This document shows positions 9,231 through 17,054 of a stretch of DNA of 23,046 bases, piece by piece. The stretch is taken from the NCBI GenBank assembly GCA_036845725.1, contig DAIUDK010000087.1, forward strand, positions 1 through 23,046, given 5' to 3'. Numbering within the stretch: position 1 is the first letter of the stretch; every line of letters starts with the position of its first letter. The DNA comes from DSWT01 sp036845725 (lineage in GTDB: Bacteria; Chloroflexota; Anaerolineae; B4-G1; SLSP01). Position numbers and translations under genes: made by a program. Under the pieces are notes generated by a model that searched no databases, was not told the DNA's origin, and was given only the letters and a program-made list of their open reading frames with translations.

Positions 9231-11699
9231 ATGGAAAACAATGCACTCTTTATGATTGGCAATGCCCACATCGATCCGGTGTGGTTGTGGCGGTGGCAGG
9301 AGGGCTTCCAGGAGATCAAGGCGACGTTCCGTTCGGCGTTGGACCGGATGAAAGAGGATGAGGATTTCGTCTTTGTCGCCAGTTCGGCGGCATTTTACGC
9401 CTGGATAGAGCAGACCGACCCGGCGATGTTCGCCGAAGTTCGGGAAAATGTCGCTGACGGCCGCTGGGGATTGGTTGGCGGATGGTGGGTTGAACCGGAT
9501 TGCAACCTGCCTGGTGGCGAGTCATTTGTGCGCCAGGGATTGTATGGCCAGCGCTATTTTCAATCGCGGTTTGGGCGTATCGCGCGCGTGGGCTACTGCC
9601 CGGACAGTTTTGGTCACAATGCGGCACTGCCACAAATCCTCAAACGCAGCGGTCTCGATTTTTACGTCTTTATGCGGCCTGGCCCGCACGAGAACCCCGA
9701 CTTGCCGCACCTCTTCTGGTGGGAAGCGGACGATGGCTCGCGAGTGTTGACATACCGCATCCCTTTCGCTTACGGGACGTCGGGAGCGCAACTGGAAGCG
9801 CATATCCGGCGTTGTAGTGAGCTTCTGGCTGCCGATCCGCAGGCGTCGTTGTGCTTCTATGGGGTTGGGAACCACGGCGGCGGTCCGACAAAGGAGAACC
9901 TGGCCCTGATTCATGCGCTTGGCGAGGATGAGAGCCTACCTCTGTTGACCATGGCGTTGCCGGAACCGGTTTTCGTCGTCCTCGGCGAACAGAGAATACG
10001 ACTTCCGGTGGTGCATGACGAGTTGCAGCATCATGCCAGCGGATGTTACGCCGCTCACTCCGGCGTCAAGCGCTGGAATCGTCAGGCCGAACAGGCATTG
10101 TTGGCGGCCGAAAAGTGGTCGACGTTGGCGACGTGGATCACCAAGTTGCCCTATCCGGCGAACGATTTTGAGCGTGCCTGGAAGGATGTCCTTTTCAACC
10201 AGTTCCACGACATCCTGGCGGGCACGAGCATCGAATCGGCTTATGCCGATGCTCGTCTGCTGTACGATGAGGCCCGGGCGATTGCAGCCCGCGCAACCAA
10301 TGCTGCCGTGCAGTCGATGGCGTGGCAGGTACGTATCCAGTCAGAACCGGAAACGGTGCCTGTCGTGATCTTCAATCCGCACGCTTGGACGAGTCAAGTC
10401 CCGGTGGAGATCGTGCTGGGGGCGTCCGATAGTGAAACTTGCCTCGTCGTTGATGATACTGGCGCGTCAGTGCCTGCGCAATCTGTGCGACCGGAACCGG
10501 CAGTACCCAATATATCTCAGTTGTGTTTTGTTGCGGAATTGCCTCCGTTGGGATATCGCACGTACCGGGTAAAGAAATCGACAAATGTTCTTGAGGGAAG
10601 CAAAGAGCAGGGGGCTGCAGGCACATCGCCCTACGCAACGATTGGGCAGACGGGCGACGTTGTGTTGGACAATGCGTGGTTCCGGCTGGAATTCGATGCC
10701 GCGAACGGCGGTGTACGGCTATTCGACAAGCGGGTGGGGGCTGCGGTTTTCACTGCCCCGGCAGCGCAAGCGGTTGTCATCGATGATCCAAGCGATACGT
10801 GGAGTCATGGGGTCTTTTGCTTCGATTGTGAGATTGGCGCGTTTGCTGTCGAGCGCATCCGGCTGCTGGAGCACGGCCCGGTTAAATCCATGGTGCGCGT
10901 CACGAGCGCCTACGGCGCGTCGCGGCTCACGCAGGATTTTACGCTTTACGGGGTTTTGCCATGGATTGATGTCCAGGTGGCGGTGGACTGGCACGAGCCG
11001 TTTAAGATGCTTCGCCTGAAGTTTCCGCTCAATCTTTCCGCTCCCACCGCGACGTATGAGATTCCCTATGGGCATATCGTCCGGCAAACGGATGGCCAGG
11101 AGGAGCCTGGTCAGAGTTGGGTGGATGTGTCTGGGACTTTGTGTGGGACGGAGACGGCGTATGGTCTGAGTTTGCTCAACGATGGCAAGTACAGCTTCAG
11201 CGTAAATGATGCGGTGCTGGGTCTGACGGTGTTGCGCAGCCCAATCTACGCGCACCATATTCCTTTCACGCCTGATCCGGAGGGTGTCTACACCCTTATG
11301 GATCAAGGCTTACAGCACTTTCGCTATGCGCTGCTGCCTCATACCGCCACATGGAAGCAGGCGCACCCGATACAGCGGGCTGCCGAATTGAACCAGCCGC
11401 CCGTGGTCTTGAAAGAAACATATCATCCGTGGGGCAGGTTACCGCAGCATGCCGCATTTATCGCTGTCGAACCGGATAACATCGTCGTTAGCGTGCTCAA
11501 ACGGGCGGAAGATGACGACGCCTGGATTTTGCGGTGCTACGAAACTCACAACGTGGCTACGCCGGCTACAATCCAGCTCCCATATTGGGACCGGACGATT
11601 CAGACGGTGTTTTGGCCGGGCGAGATCAAGACCTTTCTTATCCCCGCCGATCGCGTATCGTTGGTCTTGGAAACTGATTTGCTGGAACGCGAGATCTAG
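9231..11699 (+). CDS. Alpha-mannosidase, glycoside hydrolase family 38
   Basis: This 822-residue protein is a retaining, zinc-dependent alpha-mannosidase that releases alpha-linked mannose. Zinc and catalytic motifs are visible: NAHIDPVW (H13, D15), YCPDSFGHN (D125, the expected nucleophile and zinc ligand) and QFHDI (H326, zinc ligand). The region DELQHHASGCY, with the following helices to about residue 370, fits the middle domain. The rest is the beta-rich C-terminal domain, and the overall length is normal for bacterial GH38. The N-terminus enters the catalytic fold directly with no signal peptide, so the enzyme should be cytoplasmic and act on imported mannosides or on the cell's own glycans. 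An upstream in-frame ATG at 9186 adds 15 residues outside the family pattern, so I use 9231. The gene appears monocistronic, with its own promoter and candidate operators. Exact linkage specificity cannot be told. Confidence 0.93.
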   Translation: MENNALFMIGNAHIDPVWLWRWQEGFQEIKATFRSALDRMKEDEDFVFVASSAAFYAWIEQTDPAMFAEVRENVADGRWGLVGGWWVEPDCNLPGGESFVRQGLYGQRYFQSRFGRIARVGYCPDSFGHNAALPQILKRSGLDFYVFMRPGPHENPDLPHLFWWEADDGSRVLTYRIPFAYGTSGAQLEAHIRRCSELLAADPQASLCFYGVGNHGGGPTKENLALIHALGEDESLPLLTMALPEPVFVVLGEQRIRLPVVHDELQHHASGCYAAHSGVKRWNRQAEQALLAAEKWSTLATWITKLPYPANDFERAWKDVLFNQFHDILAGTSIESAYADARLLYDEARAIAARATNAAVQSMAWQVRIQSEPETVPVVIFNPHAWTSQVPVEIVLGASDSETCLVVDDTGASVPAQSVRPEPAVPNISQLCFVAELPPLGYRTYRVKKSTNVLEGSKEQGAAGTSPYATIGQTGDVVLDNAWFRLEFDAANGGVRLFDKRVGAAVFTAPAAQAVVIDDPSDTWSHGVFCFDCEIGAFAVERIRLLEHGPVKSMVRVTSAYGASRLTQDFTLYGVLPWIDVQVAVDWHEPFKMLRLKFPLNLSAPTATYEIPYGHIVRQTDGQEEPGQSWVDVSGTLCGTETAYGLSLLNDGKYSFSVNDAVLGLTVLRSPIYAHHIPFTPDPEGVYTLMDQGLQHFRYALLPHTATWKQAHPIQRAAELNQPPVVLKETYHPWGRLPQHAAFIAVEPDNIVVSVLKRAEDDDAWILRCYETHNVATPATIQLPYWDRTIQTVFWPGEIKTFLIPADRVSLVLETDLLEREI

Positions 11700-11776
11700 T
11701 CGTCGCCGAGCGTGGAATCCGCCGTCGTCATAATCGGTTCGTGTTGGGCATTCCAACCGGATGAGCAGTACCGCTG

Positions 11777-11839
11777 ATGGGGGTGGCTTCGCTGGCGTTC
11801 CTCATCTTTGCAATCCCAACCGGCTATCTCACCGCGCGC
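11777..11839 (+). pseudogene. Possible relic of a membrane transporter (MFS-like segment)
   Basis: In the frame beginning ATG 11777 the translation contains LAFLIFAIPTGYLTAR, a hydrophobic helix followed by a short basic loop, which resembles helix 2 and the motif-A loop of MFS transporters. It then runs into unrelated serine-rich sequence and stops at 11893; upstream the frame is closed by a stop at 11762. No ribosome binding site is obvious. It may be a decayed fragment, or a chance hydrophobic stretch. Confidence 0.25.
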
Positions 11840-11846
11840 AACAGAC

Positions 11847-11885
11847 TGTCATCATCATCGTGTGCCATCCTGTCGAATGATGACA
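11847..11885. promoter_or_regulatory. 9-bp inverted repeat upstream of the double uvrA gene
   Basis: TGTCATCAT (11847-11855) and ATGATGACA (11877-11885) are exact reverse complements 21 bases apart, about two helical turns. They end five bases before the extended -10 element, where an operator would block RNA polymerase. No T-run follows, so a terminator is less likely. Confidence 0.4.
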
Positions 11886-11890
11886 AGATA

Positions 11891-11899
11891 TGACATAAT
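11891..11899 (+). promoter_or_regulatory. Extended -10 promoter element of the double uvrA gene
   Basis: TGACATAAT matches the TG-N-TATAAT extended -10 pattern with one mismatch. No good -35 box lies 16-18 bases upstream, which is tolerated by extended -10 promoters. Transcription would start near 11906, giving a very short leader before the ATG at 11920 or 11923. Confidence 0.45.
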
Positions 11900-11919
11900 C
11901 CTGCTCTAGAATTGGGCTG

Positions 11920-14900
11920 ATGATGACGCACAGTGCTTCTACACAATTAAAAAAGCGGACCCACATCCGCATCACCGGTGCGCGCGAGCATAACCTCAAG
12001 GGTGTTGACGTCGAGATCAACGACGGTCTGACTGTCGTCACCGGCGTATCTGGTTCGGGCAAGACCTCACTTGTATTCGACACGCTCTACCACGAAGCCC
12101 GTCGCCGTTTCCTGGAAGTGTTCAACGTCGGCGGCGGGCTGCGTCTCTCCCCGGCGCACGTCGAATCGCTGACGGGTGTGGGGCCGGCTGTTGCCGTCGA
12201 GCAAAATCTGCTCAACCGCAACCCCGGCTCGACGCTGGCGACGGCCTCCGGCCTGCACCCCTTCTTGCGTCTGCTCTATGCTCGCTTTGGCGAGCGTCGC
12301 TGCGCGCGTTGTGGGGCAAGCCTCACCGTGCTGACCGAAGATGAAATTGTCGCGCGGGTTGCGGTGTTGAGCGAACGTGGTCCGCTCACGCTTTTCGCGC
12401 CGTTGCTGCGCGGTGTCCGTGGCAGTCACCGCACCTTGCTGCGTCTGTGGGCTGACGAATTTGGCCTGGATGCCCTGCGCGTCAACGGGCGACCATGGGA
12501 CGGGCAGTTGCTCGATGCCACCGCACCGCACACCGTCGAAATCGAAATTGCCCGTTGGGATACTGCCATCTCGCCCATTCAAGTGCGGGAGGCGGTACGG
12601 CGCACCTGGGCTTTAGGCGTGGACGCGCTCAGTGTGGAAAACACGGCAGGATGCCGTGCAGTGTCCGTACAGACCTTCGCGCGCGCGCCGGTGTGTGTCA
12701 ACTGCGGGAGCTGGTTTTTGGCGCTGGAACCGGCGCATTTTCACATGCCCTGCCCGTACTGCCAGGGCGGAGGCTGTCCGGCATGCGGCGGCACCGGCCT
12801 GCACCCCGAGGCTGCCGCGACGCGCTGGAACAACTTGCGCTTGCCCGACCTGCTCGCGTTGCCGGTGGAGGACGCGCGTGTCCTATTCGCCCACGCCGAC
12901 CTACCCGCCTCTGCTGAACGCTTGCAGTCTGAAATCGTCAGACGCTTGGAAGCGCTCGATCGCGTGGGATTGGGTTATCTGTCGTTGGACCGGCCCGCGC
13001 CGACCCTCTCCCGTGGTGAGTCGCAGCGCGCGCGGCTGGCAGTCATCCTCACCAGCCGCCTGGAAGATATGCTGCACGTCCTCGACGAGCCAACTGTGGG
13101 ACAGCATCCCGCCGATGTAACGCGGCTGCTCGCGGCATTCCGCGATTTGCCGGGGCCGGTGGTCTTCGTCGAGCACGACCGGGTAGCCGCTGCTGCCGCC
13201 GATTATGCTATCGACCTCGGACCCGGTGCGGGCGACGCCGGTGGCGAAGTTGTTTTCGCGGGCACGCCCGCCGAACTTTGGCACGCCGATACGCACACCG
13301 GGCGCTACTTCAGCCTGCGCGAGCGCGTGCGGCTCCCTGAAGCGCGCCCCGCGCCGGAGCGGTTTTTGTGGCTGCGCGGCGCGTACGTGCGTAATTTGCA
13401 GGCTATTGATGTACCTATCGCGCTGGGACGGCTCAACGTCATCACCGGCGTATCCGGCTCCGGCAAGAGCACGCTGGTCGAAGAAGTGCTGACGCCATCT
13501 CTGGCAGAGGGAAAAGCAGTCGGCTGTCGTGACATCGCGCTGGTTGCAACCACAGAGAATGTATCGCCGTGGCCGGTCTCCGACTGCGCTACCGCGGGCA
13601 CGGTCAAAGACCGGCCCGAGCATTGGGAGAATGTAAAAATCTCTGTGTCCTCTGTGGTTGAAAATTACTCTCCTGTACTAGTGGATCAAAGTCCTATCGG
13701 GAGAAATCCGCGATCGAATCCGGCCACCTATACTAAGCTGGCCGACACGATCCGTGATTTCTGGGCCGAACAGACCGGACTTTCACCCTCGCGCTTCTCC
13801 TTCAACCGGCCCGAAGGCGCGTGCCCGACGTGCAAGGGCCTCGGGGCGGTGGAAGTCCCTATGCGCTATCTGCCCTCCACCTGGATTCCGTGCGTCGACT
13901 GTGACGGGCAGCGCTTTTCCGACGAGGTTTTGGCCGCGAAGGTACAGTTTGACGAACGCCATCTTTCCATCGGCGATTTGTATGAGTTGAGCATCGGTGA
14001 GGCAGCGGATCTGCTGCTTCCCGATTCGCGCCTGCCGGAGCGCCAACGCCGGACGGCGCGTCCTATCCTAAGCGCTCTGCGCGACATTGGCTTGGGCTAC
14101 CTGCACCTGGGGCAGCCTTCGCCGACGCTCTCCGGCGGCGAAGCGCAGCGGGTGAAACTGGCGAAGTTCCTGGGGCAACGTAATTTGTCGGACAATGTTC
14201 TCATCCTCGACGAACCATCGACCGGCTTGCATCCCAAGGACATCGCCGGGCTGCTCACTGTCCTCGATCGACTGGTCCGCGGCGGGGCGACCATCGTCAT
14301 CGTCGAACACAACACCGACGTCATCCGCGCCGCTGACTGGGTGGTCGACCTGGGGCCGGGCGCCGGACCAAAGGGTGGGCAGCTGCTGTATGCCGGGCCA
14401 CCGGACGGTCTGCTGGAGGCGGAGACGTCGCTGACGGGGAGGGCATTGAGCGAGGAAGCGATCAGCACTCAGCCATTGGCGATCAGCAATCAGCTTTCAG
14501 TGGTCAGCAGTCAGCCGGAGGCAATTCTCATCCGGGGGGCGCGGGCGAACAATCTCAAGAATGTGGACGTGGACATTCCCAAGGGCAAATTGACCGTTGT
14601 GACTGGCGTGTCGGGGTCGGGCAAATCGAGCCTGGTGGGTGACGTGCTGGAGGCCGAGGCGCGGCGGCGACTGTTGGAAAGCCTCTCGATGTATGAGCGC
14701 CAGGGGATGCGCGAAGGACCGGAAGCGCCGGTGGACACGGTCAGCGGTTTGGGCGTCGTCGTCACCGTCGGCTCGACGCGAGGCTTGCACGCGCGCCGGG
14801 CGACGGTGGGGACGGTGACAGAACTGTCGCATCACCTCGCGATTCTGCTGTCGTGGATCGGCGAACGCCGTTGCCTTGACTGTGGCCAGATGATGGAGCG

Positions 14901-17049
14901 GCATCAGGACGAATGGCGCTGTTCCCACTGCGGGGCGATGTCGCCGGTTGCACCGCCGCGCTATTTCCAATCTACCCATTACGCCGCTGCTTGCACGGTC
15001 TGTAACGGCGTGGGCACGCTGCGCAAACCCAATCCCGACAAGTTGATCATCCGTCCTGACATGCCGCTGTGCGGTGGCGCGATGCACTCACCCGGCTTTT
15101 TCCCTAAGGGCTACCTTTGCAAGCCGTTCAATGGCGGCTATTACCACGTGCAGGCAGCCGCCACCAAGTACGGCTTCAATCCGGCGACGACCCCCTGGAA
15201 CGAAATGACGGCGGAAGCACAGCGTGTCTTCCTCTTTGGCGATCCGGAGCCGATGTTGGTACATTATGAGAGTAAAAACGGACGTACTACGCGCGACTAC
15301 CTGGGCAAATTCCCCGGCTTTTTTGGCTGGATCGGCGATTGGGATGTCGGTGGGATGTACACCGATACGGAACTCTGCCCCGGTTGCGGTGGTGGAAAAC
15401 TGCGCCCTGAGTACCTGGCGGTCACACTCGGCGGGCAGAACCTGCACGATTTGAGCACAATGCCGTTATCCGCGCTGTACGACGTGCTGCAGGCGCTGTC
15501 AACGAACGCATCGGGCCGGGGGCAGGACGTGCCGCAGTGGATTGCGCCGAGCCTGGCGACGTGTCTGAGACGGCTGCGCTTCTTGCTGCATGTCGGTGTG
15601 GGGTACATGCACCTCGACCGGCCCGCGTCCACCGTGTCGGCAGGGGAAGCGCAGCGGCTGTCACTGGCCGGGCTGCTGGGCAGTGGGTTGATGTCGCTGA
15701 CGGTGCTGCTTGACGAGCCGACGCGTGGCTTGCATCCCTCTGAAGTCCACGCCCTGGTGGATGCGCTGCTCGACCTGCGCGGTGATCAGGAAAGCGCCTC
15801 GGCCAACACAGTCGTCGTCGTTGAACACGACCCGGAAGTTCTGCGCGCCGCCGACTATTTGATTGACGTTGGTCCTGGCGCAGGCGCAGCTGGCGGGGAG
15901 ATCGTTGCCCTGGGTGCGCCGGAGATCGTTGTTCAACAGGCGACAACCACAGCGCGTTGGCTGCGCGGCGAACGGCGTCCACTGCTGCTGCCACGTCACC
16001 AGCCAGAGGATTGGTTGCACATTTGCGGCGCGCGGGGCAACAACCTGAAGGACATTGATGTCGCGCTGCCGTTGAGCGTACTGGTGGGGCTGTGCGGCGT
16101 TTCCGGGTCGGGCAAGAGCACACTGTTGATCGATACGTTGGGGTTGGCGCTTGCGCCGCAAAAGCAGACTACGTCGGTCGCCTACGAGAACATCGAACCG
16201 GGTGCGCACACGGCGATCGAGAACGCGCCGGAGCGAGTGATCGTCGTTGACCAGACCCGGCGCGGCATTTACAGCCCGGCCAACTTCCTCGGCCTCAACG
16301 ACGTCATTCACACGCTCTACGCCGAAAGTGAGGATGCGCAGGCTCTGGGGTTGGATGCAGCCGCATTGGGGCAACGTTGCTCGGCTTGTGGTGGCAGCGG
16401 CACGAAGCGGATCGAGATGGGTTTTCTGCCGGACGTGTTCGAGCTGTGCGAGGTCTGCGGGGGAACGGGGTATCGCGCCGAGGCGTGGGGGGTGCACCTG
16501 CGCGGCGTGGCGATGCCGGATCTGTTTGGGCTGACCATTGACCGGGTGTGCGAGCTGTTCGGCGACATTGACCGGCTGGCTCTGTCGCTGAAGATGGTTC
16601 GCGAGGTCGGCCTGGGTTATTTGACGTTGCGCCAGCCCGGTTACGCGCTTTCCGGCGGCGAGGCGCAACGGCTCAAGGTCGCGCAGGAGTTGTGCCGTAA
16701 GACGAAGAAAAGCGAGCCGACGCTCTACATCCTTGATGAACCAACGCTCGGCCTGCATCTGGAAGATGTGGCGCAGTTGGTGCGTGTGCTGCACCGTCTC
16801 GTGGAGGGAGAGAATGGTGTGCGGAACACAGTGTTCGTGGTCGAACATCACCCGCATGTGCTGGCAGCGTGCGATTGGTTGGTCGAATTGGGGCCGGTCG
16901 GTGGGCCGGAGGGTGGCTACGTGATTGCCGAGGGTACGCCGGAGCAGGTCGCCGCGGGCGAGACGCCGACGGCGCGCTACGTGCGCGAAGTGCTGGATAG
17001 TGCTTGCCACGAATCCTCACCAATCCTCACGAATAGAGAAGAAAATTAG
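11920..17049 (+). CDS. Double UvrA-like ABC ATPase (tandem-fused excinuclease ABC subunit A, class III type)
   Basis: The 1709-residue chain is close to twice a normal UvrA (about 940) and has four ATPase modules. Walker A GVSGSGK sites are at 42-50, 510-517, 896-903 and 1393-1400. Signature motifs are LSRGESQR (363), LSGGEAQR (737), VSAGEAQR (1239) and LSGGEAQR (1577). Walker B DEP motifs start at D389, D764, D1265 and D1606. CxxC zinc-finger elements recur, for example CPYC...CPAC near residue 290. UvrA binds damaged DNA as a dimer and loads UvrB; here a dimer-like unit may be one polypeptide. Half 1 keeps a segment (about 155-195, GSHRTLL...LRVNGRPWD) like the UvrB-binding domain. Half 2 lacks it and looks more like the drug-resistance class of UvrA. 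The role could therefore be repair or protection against DNA-binding compounds. Three short-period DNA repeats lie inside the gene. ATG 11923 is an equally possible start. The stop is five bases before the next gene. Confidence 0.9.
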   Translation: MMTHSASTQLKKRTHIRITGAREHNLKGVDVEINDGLTVVTGVSGSGKTSLVFDTLYHEARRRFLEVFNVGGGLRLSPAHVESLTGVGPAVAVEQNLLNRNPGSTLATASGLHPFLRLLYARFGERRCARCGASLTVLTEDEIVARVAVLSERGPLTLFAPLLRGVRGSHRTLLRLWADEFGLDALRVNGRPWDGQLLDATAPHTVEIEIARWDTAISPIQVREAVRRTWALGVDALSVENTAGCRAVSVQTFARAPVCVNCGSWFLALEPAHFHMPCPYCQGGGCPACGGTGLHPEAAATRWNNLRLPDLLALPVEDARVLFAHADLPASAERLQSEIVRRLEALDRVGLGYLSLDRPAPTLSRGESQRARLAVILTSRLEDMLHVLDEPTVGQHPADVTRLLAAFRDLPGPVVFVEHDRVAAAAADYAIDLGPGAGDAGGEVVFAGTPAELWHADTHTGRYFSLRERVRLPEARPAPERFLWLRGAYVRNLQAIDVPIALGRLNVITGVSGSGKSTLVEEVLTPSLAEGKAVGCRDIALVATTENVSPWPVSDCATAGTVKDRPEHWENVKISVSSVVENYSPVLVDQSPIGRNPRSNPATYTKLADTIRDFWAEQTGLSPSRFSFNRPEGACPTCKGLGAVEVPMRYLPSTWIPCVDCDGQRFSDEVLAAKVQFDERHLSIGDLYELSIGEAADLLLPDSRLPERQRRTARPILSALRDIGLGYLHLGQPSPTLSGGEAQRVKLAKFLGQRNLSDNVLILDEPSTGLHPKDIAGLLTVLDRLVRGGATIVIVEHNTDVIRAADWVVDLGPGAGPKGGQLLYAGPPDGLLEAETSLTGRALSEEAISTQPLAISNQLSVVSSQPEAILIRGARANNLKNVDVDIPKGKLTVVTGVSGSGKSSLVGDVLEAEARRRLLESLSMYERQGMREGPEAPVDTVSGLGVVVTVGSTRGLHARRATVGTVTELSHHLAILLSWIGERRCLDCGQMMERHQDEWRCSHCGAMSPVAPPRYFQSTHYAAACTVCNGVGTLRKPNPDKLIIRPDMPLCGGAMHSPGFFPKGYLCKPFNGGYYHVQAAATKYGFNPATTPWNEMTAEAQRVFLFGDPEPMLVHYESKNGRTTRDYLGKFPGFFGWIGDWDVGGMYTDTELCPGCGGGKLRPEYLAVTLGGQNLHDLSTMPLSALYDVLQALSTNASGRGQDVPQWIAPSLATCLRRLRFLLHVGVGYMHLDRPASTVSAGEAQRLSLAGLLGSGLMSLTVLLDEPTRGLHPSEVHALVDALLDLRGDQESASANTVVVVEHDPEVLRAADYLIDVGPGAGAAGGEIVALGAPEIVVQQATTTARWLRGERRPLLLPRHQPEDWLHICGARGNNLKDIDVALPLSVLVGLCGVSGSGKSTLLIDTLGLALAPQKQTTSVAYENIEPGAHTAIENAPERVIVVDQTRRGIYSPANFLGLNDVIHTLYAESEDAQALGLDAAALGQRCSACGGSGTKRIEMGFLPDVFELCEVCGGTGYRAEAWGVHLRGVAMPDLFGLTIDRVCELFGDIDRLALSLKMVREVGLGYLTLRQPGYALSGGEAQRLKVAQELCRKTKKSEPTLYILDEPTLGLHLEDVAQLVRVLHRLVEGENGVRNTVFVVEHHPHVLAACDWLVELGPVGGPEGGYVIAEGTPEQVAAGETPTARYVREVLDSACHESSPILTNREEN
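13641..13658 (+). repeat. Short-period repeat (two 9-mers) inside the uvrA-like gene
   Basis: CTCTGTGTC is followed at once by CTCTGTGGT, in an AT-rich patch (about 13625-13735) unlike the rest of the gene. It encodes part of ISVSSVVEN (about residues 575-583), between the second Walker A and the QSPIGRNPRSNPATY motif. The patch looks like the dispersed CTCTGTG-type repeat seen between genes in many environmental genomes (recollection). Confidence 0.45.
14462..14517 (+). repeat. Eight-copy degenerate heptamer repeat in the linker between UvrA halves
   Basis: Eight consecutive 7-base units, most beginning TCAG and with consensus TCAGCNN, run without interruption for 56 bases. They encode the linker at about residues 848-866 (ISNQLSVVSSQP), exactly between the two UvrA halves. 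Heptamer repeats translating as AISNQLSV-like strings are a known type of short tandem repeat in cyanobacteria and other bacteria. Because 7 is not a multiple of 3, copy-number change would usually shift the frame. Confidence 0.8.
17008..17037 (+). repeat. Three-copy 10-mer repeat at the 3' end of the uvrA-like gene
   Basis: Three adjacent decamers start CACGAAT, CACCAAT and CACGAAT, at 17008, 17018 and 17028; the first two end CCT. They encode the last residues of the protein (HESSPILTNREEN) after the conserved fold ends. The stop codon follows 12 bases later. This resembles the CACGAAT-type repeat often seen between genes. Confidence 0.6.
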
Positions 17050-17054
17050 TGTAG

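Noticed and set aside
11743..11757. Small hairpin GTTGG-GCATT-CCAAC after the mannosidase gene
   Set aside because: The stem is only five base pairs and no T-run follows, so it does not qualify as a terminator.
13625..13735. AT-rich patch in the uvrA-like gene considered as a frameshift or insertion
   Set aside because: The frame stays open and runs directly into the conserved QSPIGRNPRSNPATY motif, so the gene is not broken; I keep it only as a repeat-bearing patch.
15661..17010. A 449-codon open frame on the - strand
   Set aside because: It lies opposite the fourth ATPase module of the UvrA-like protein, which carries intact Walker and signature motifs; the antisense frame is a composition effect.
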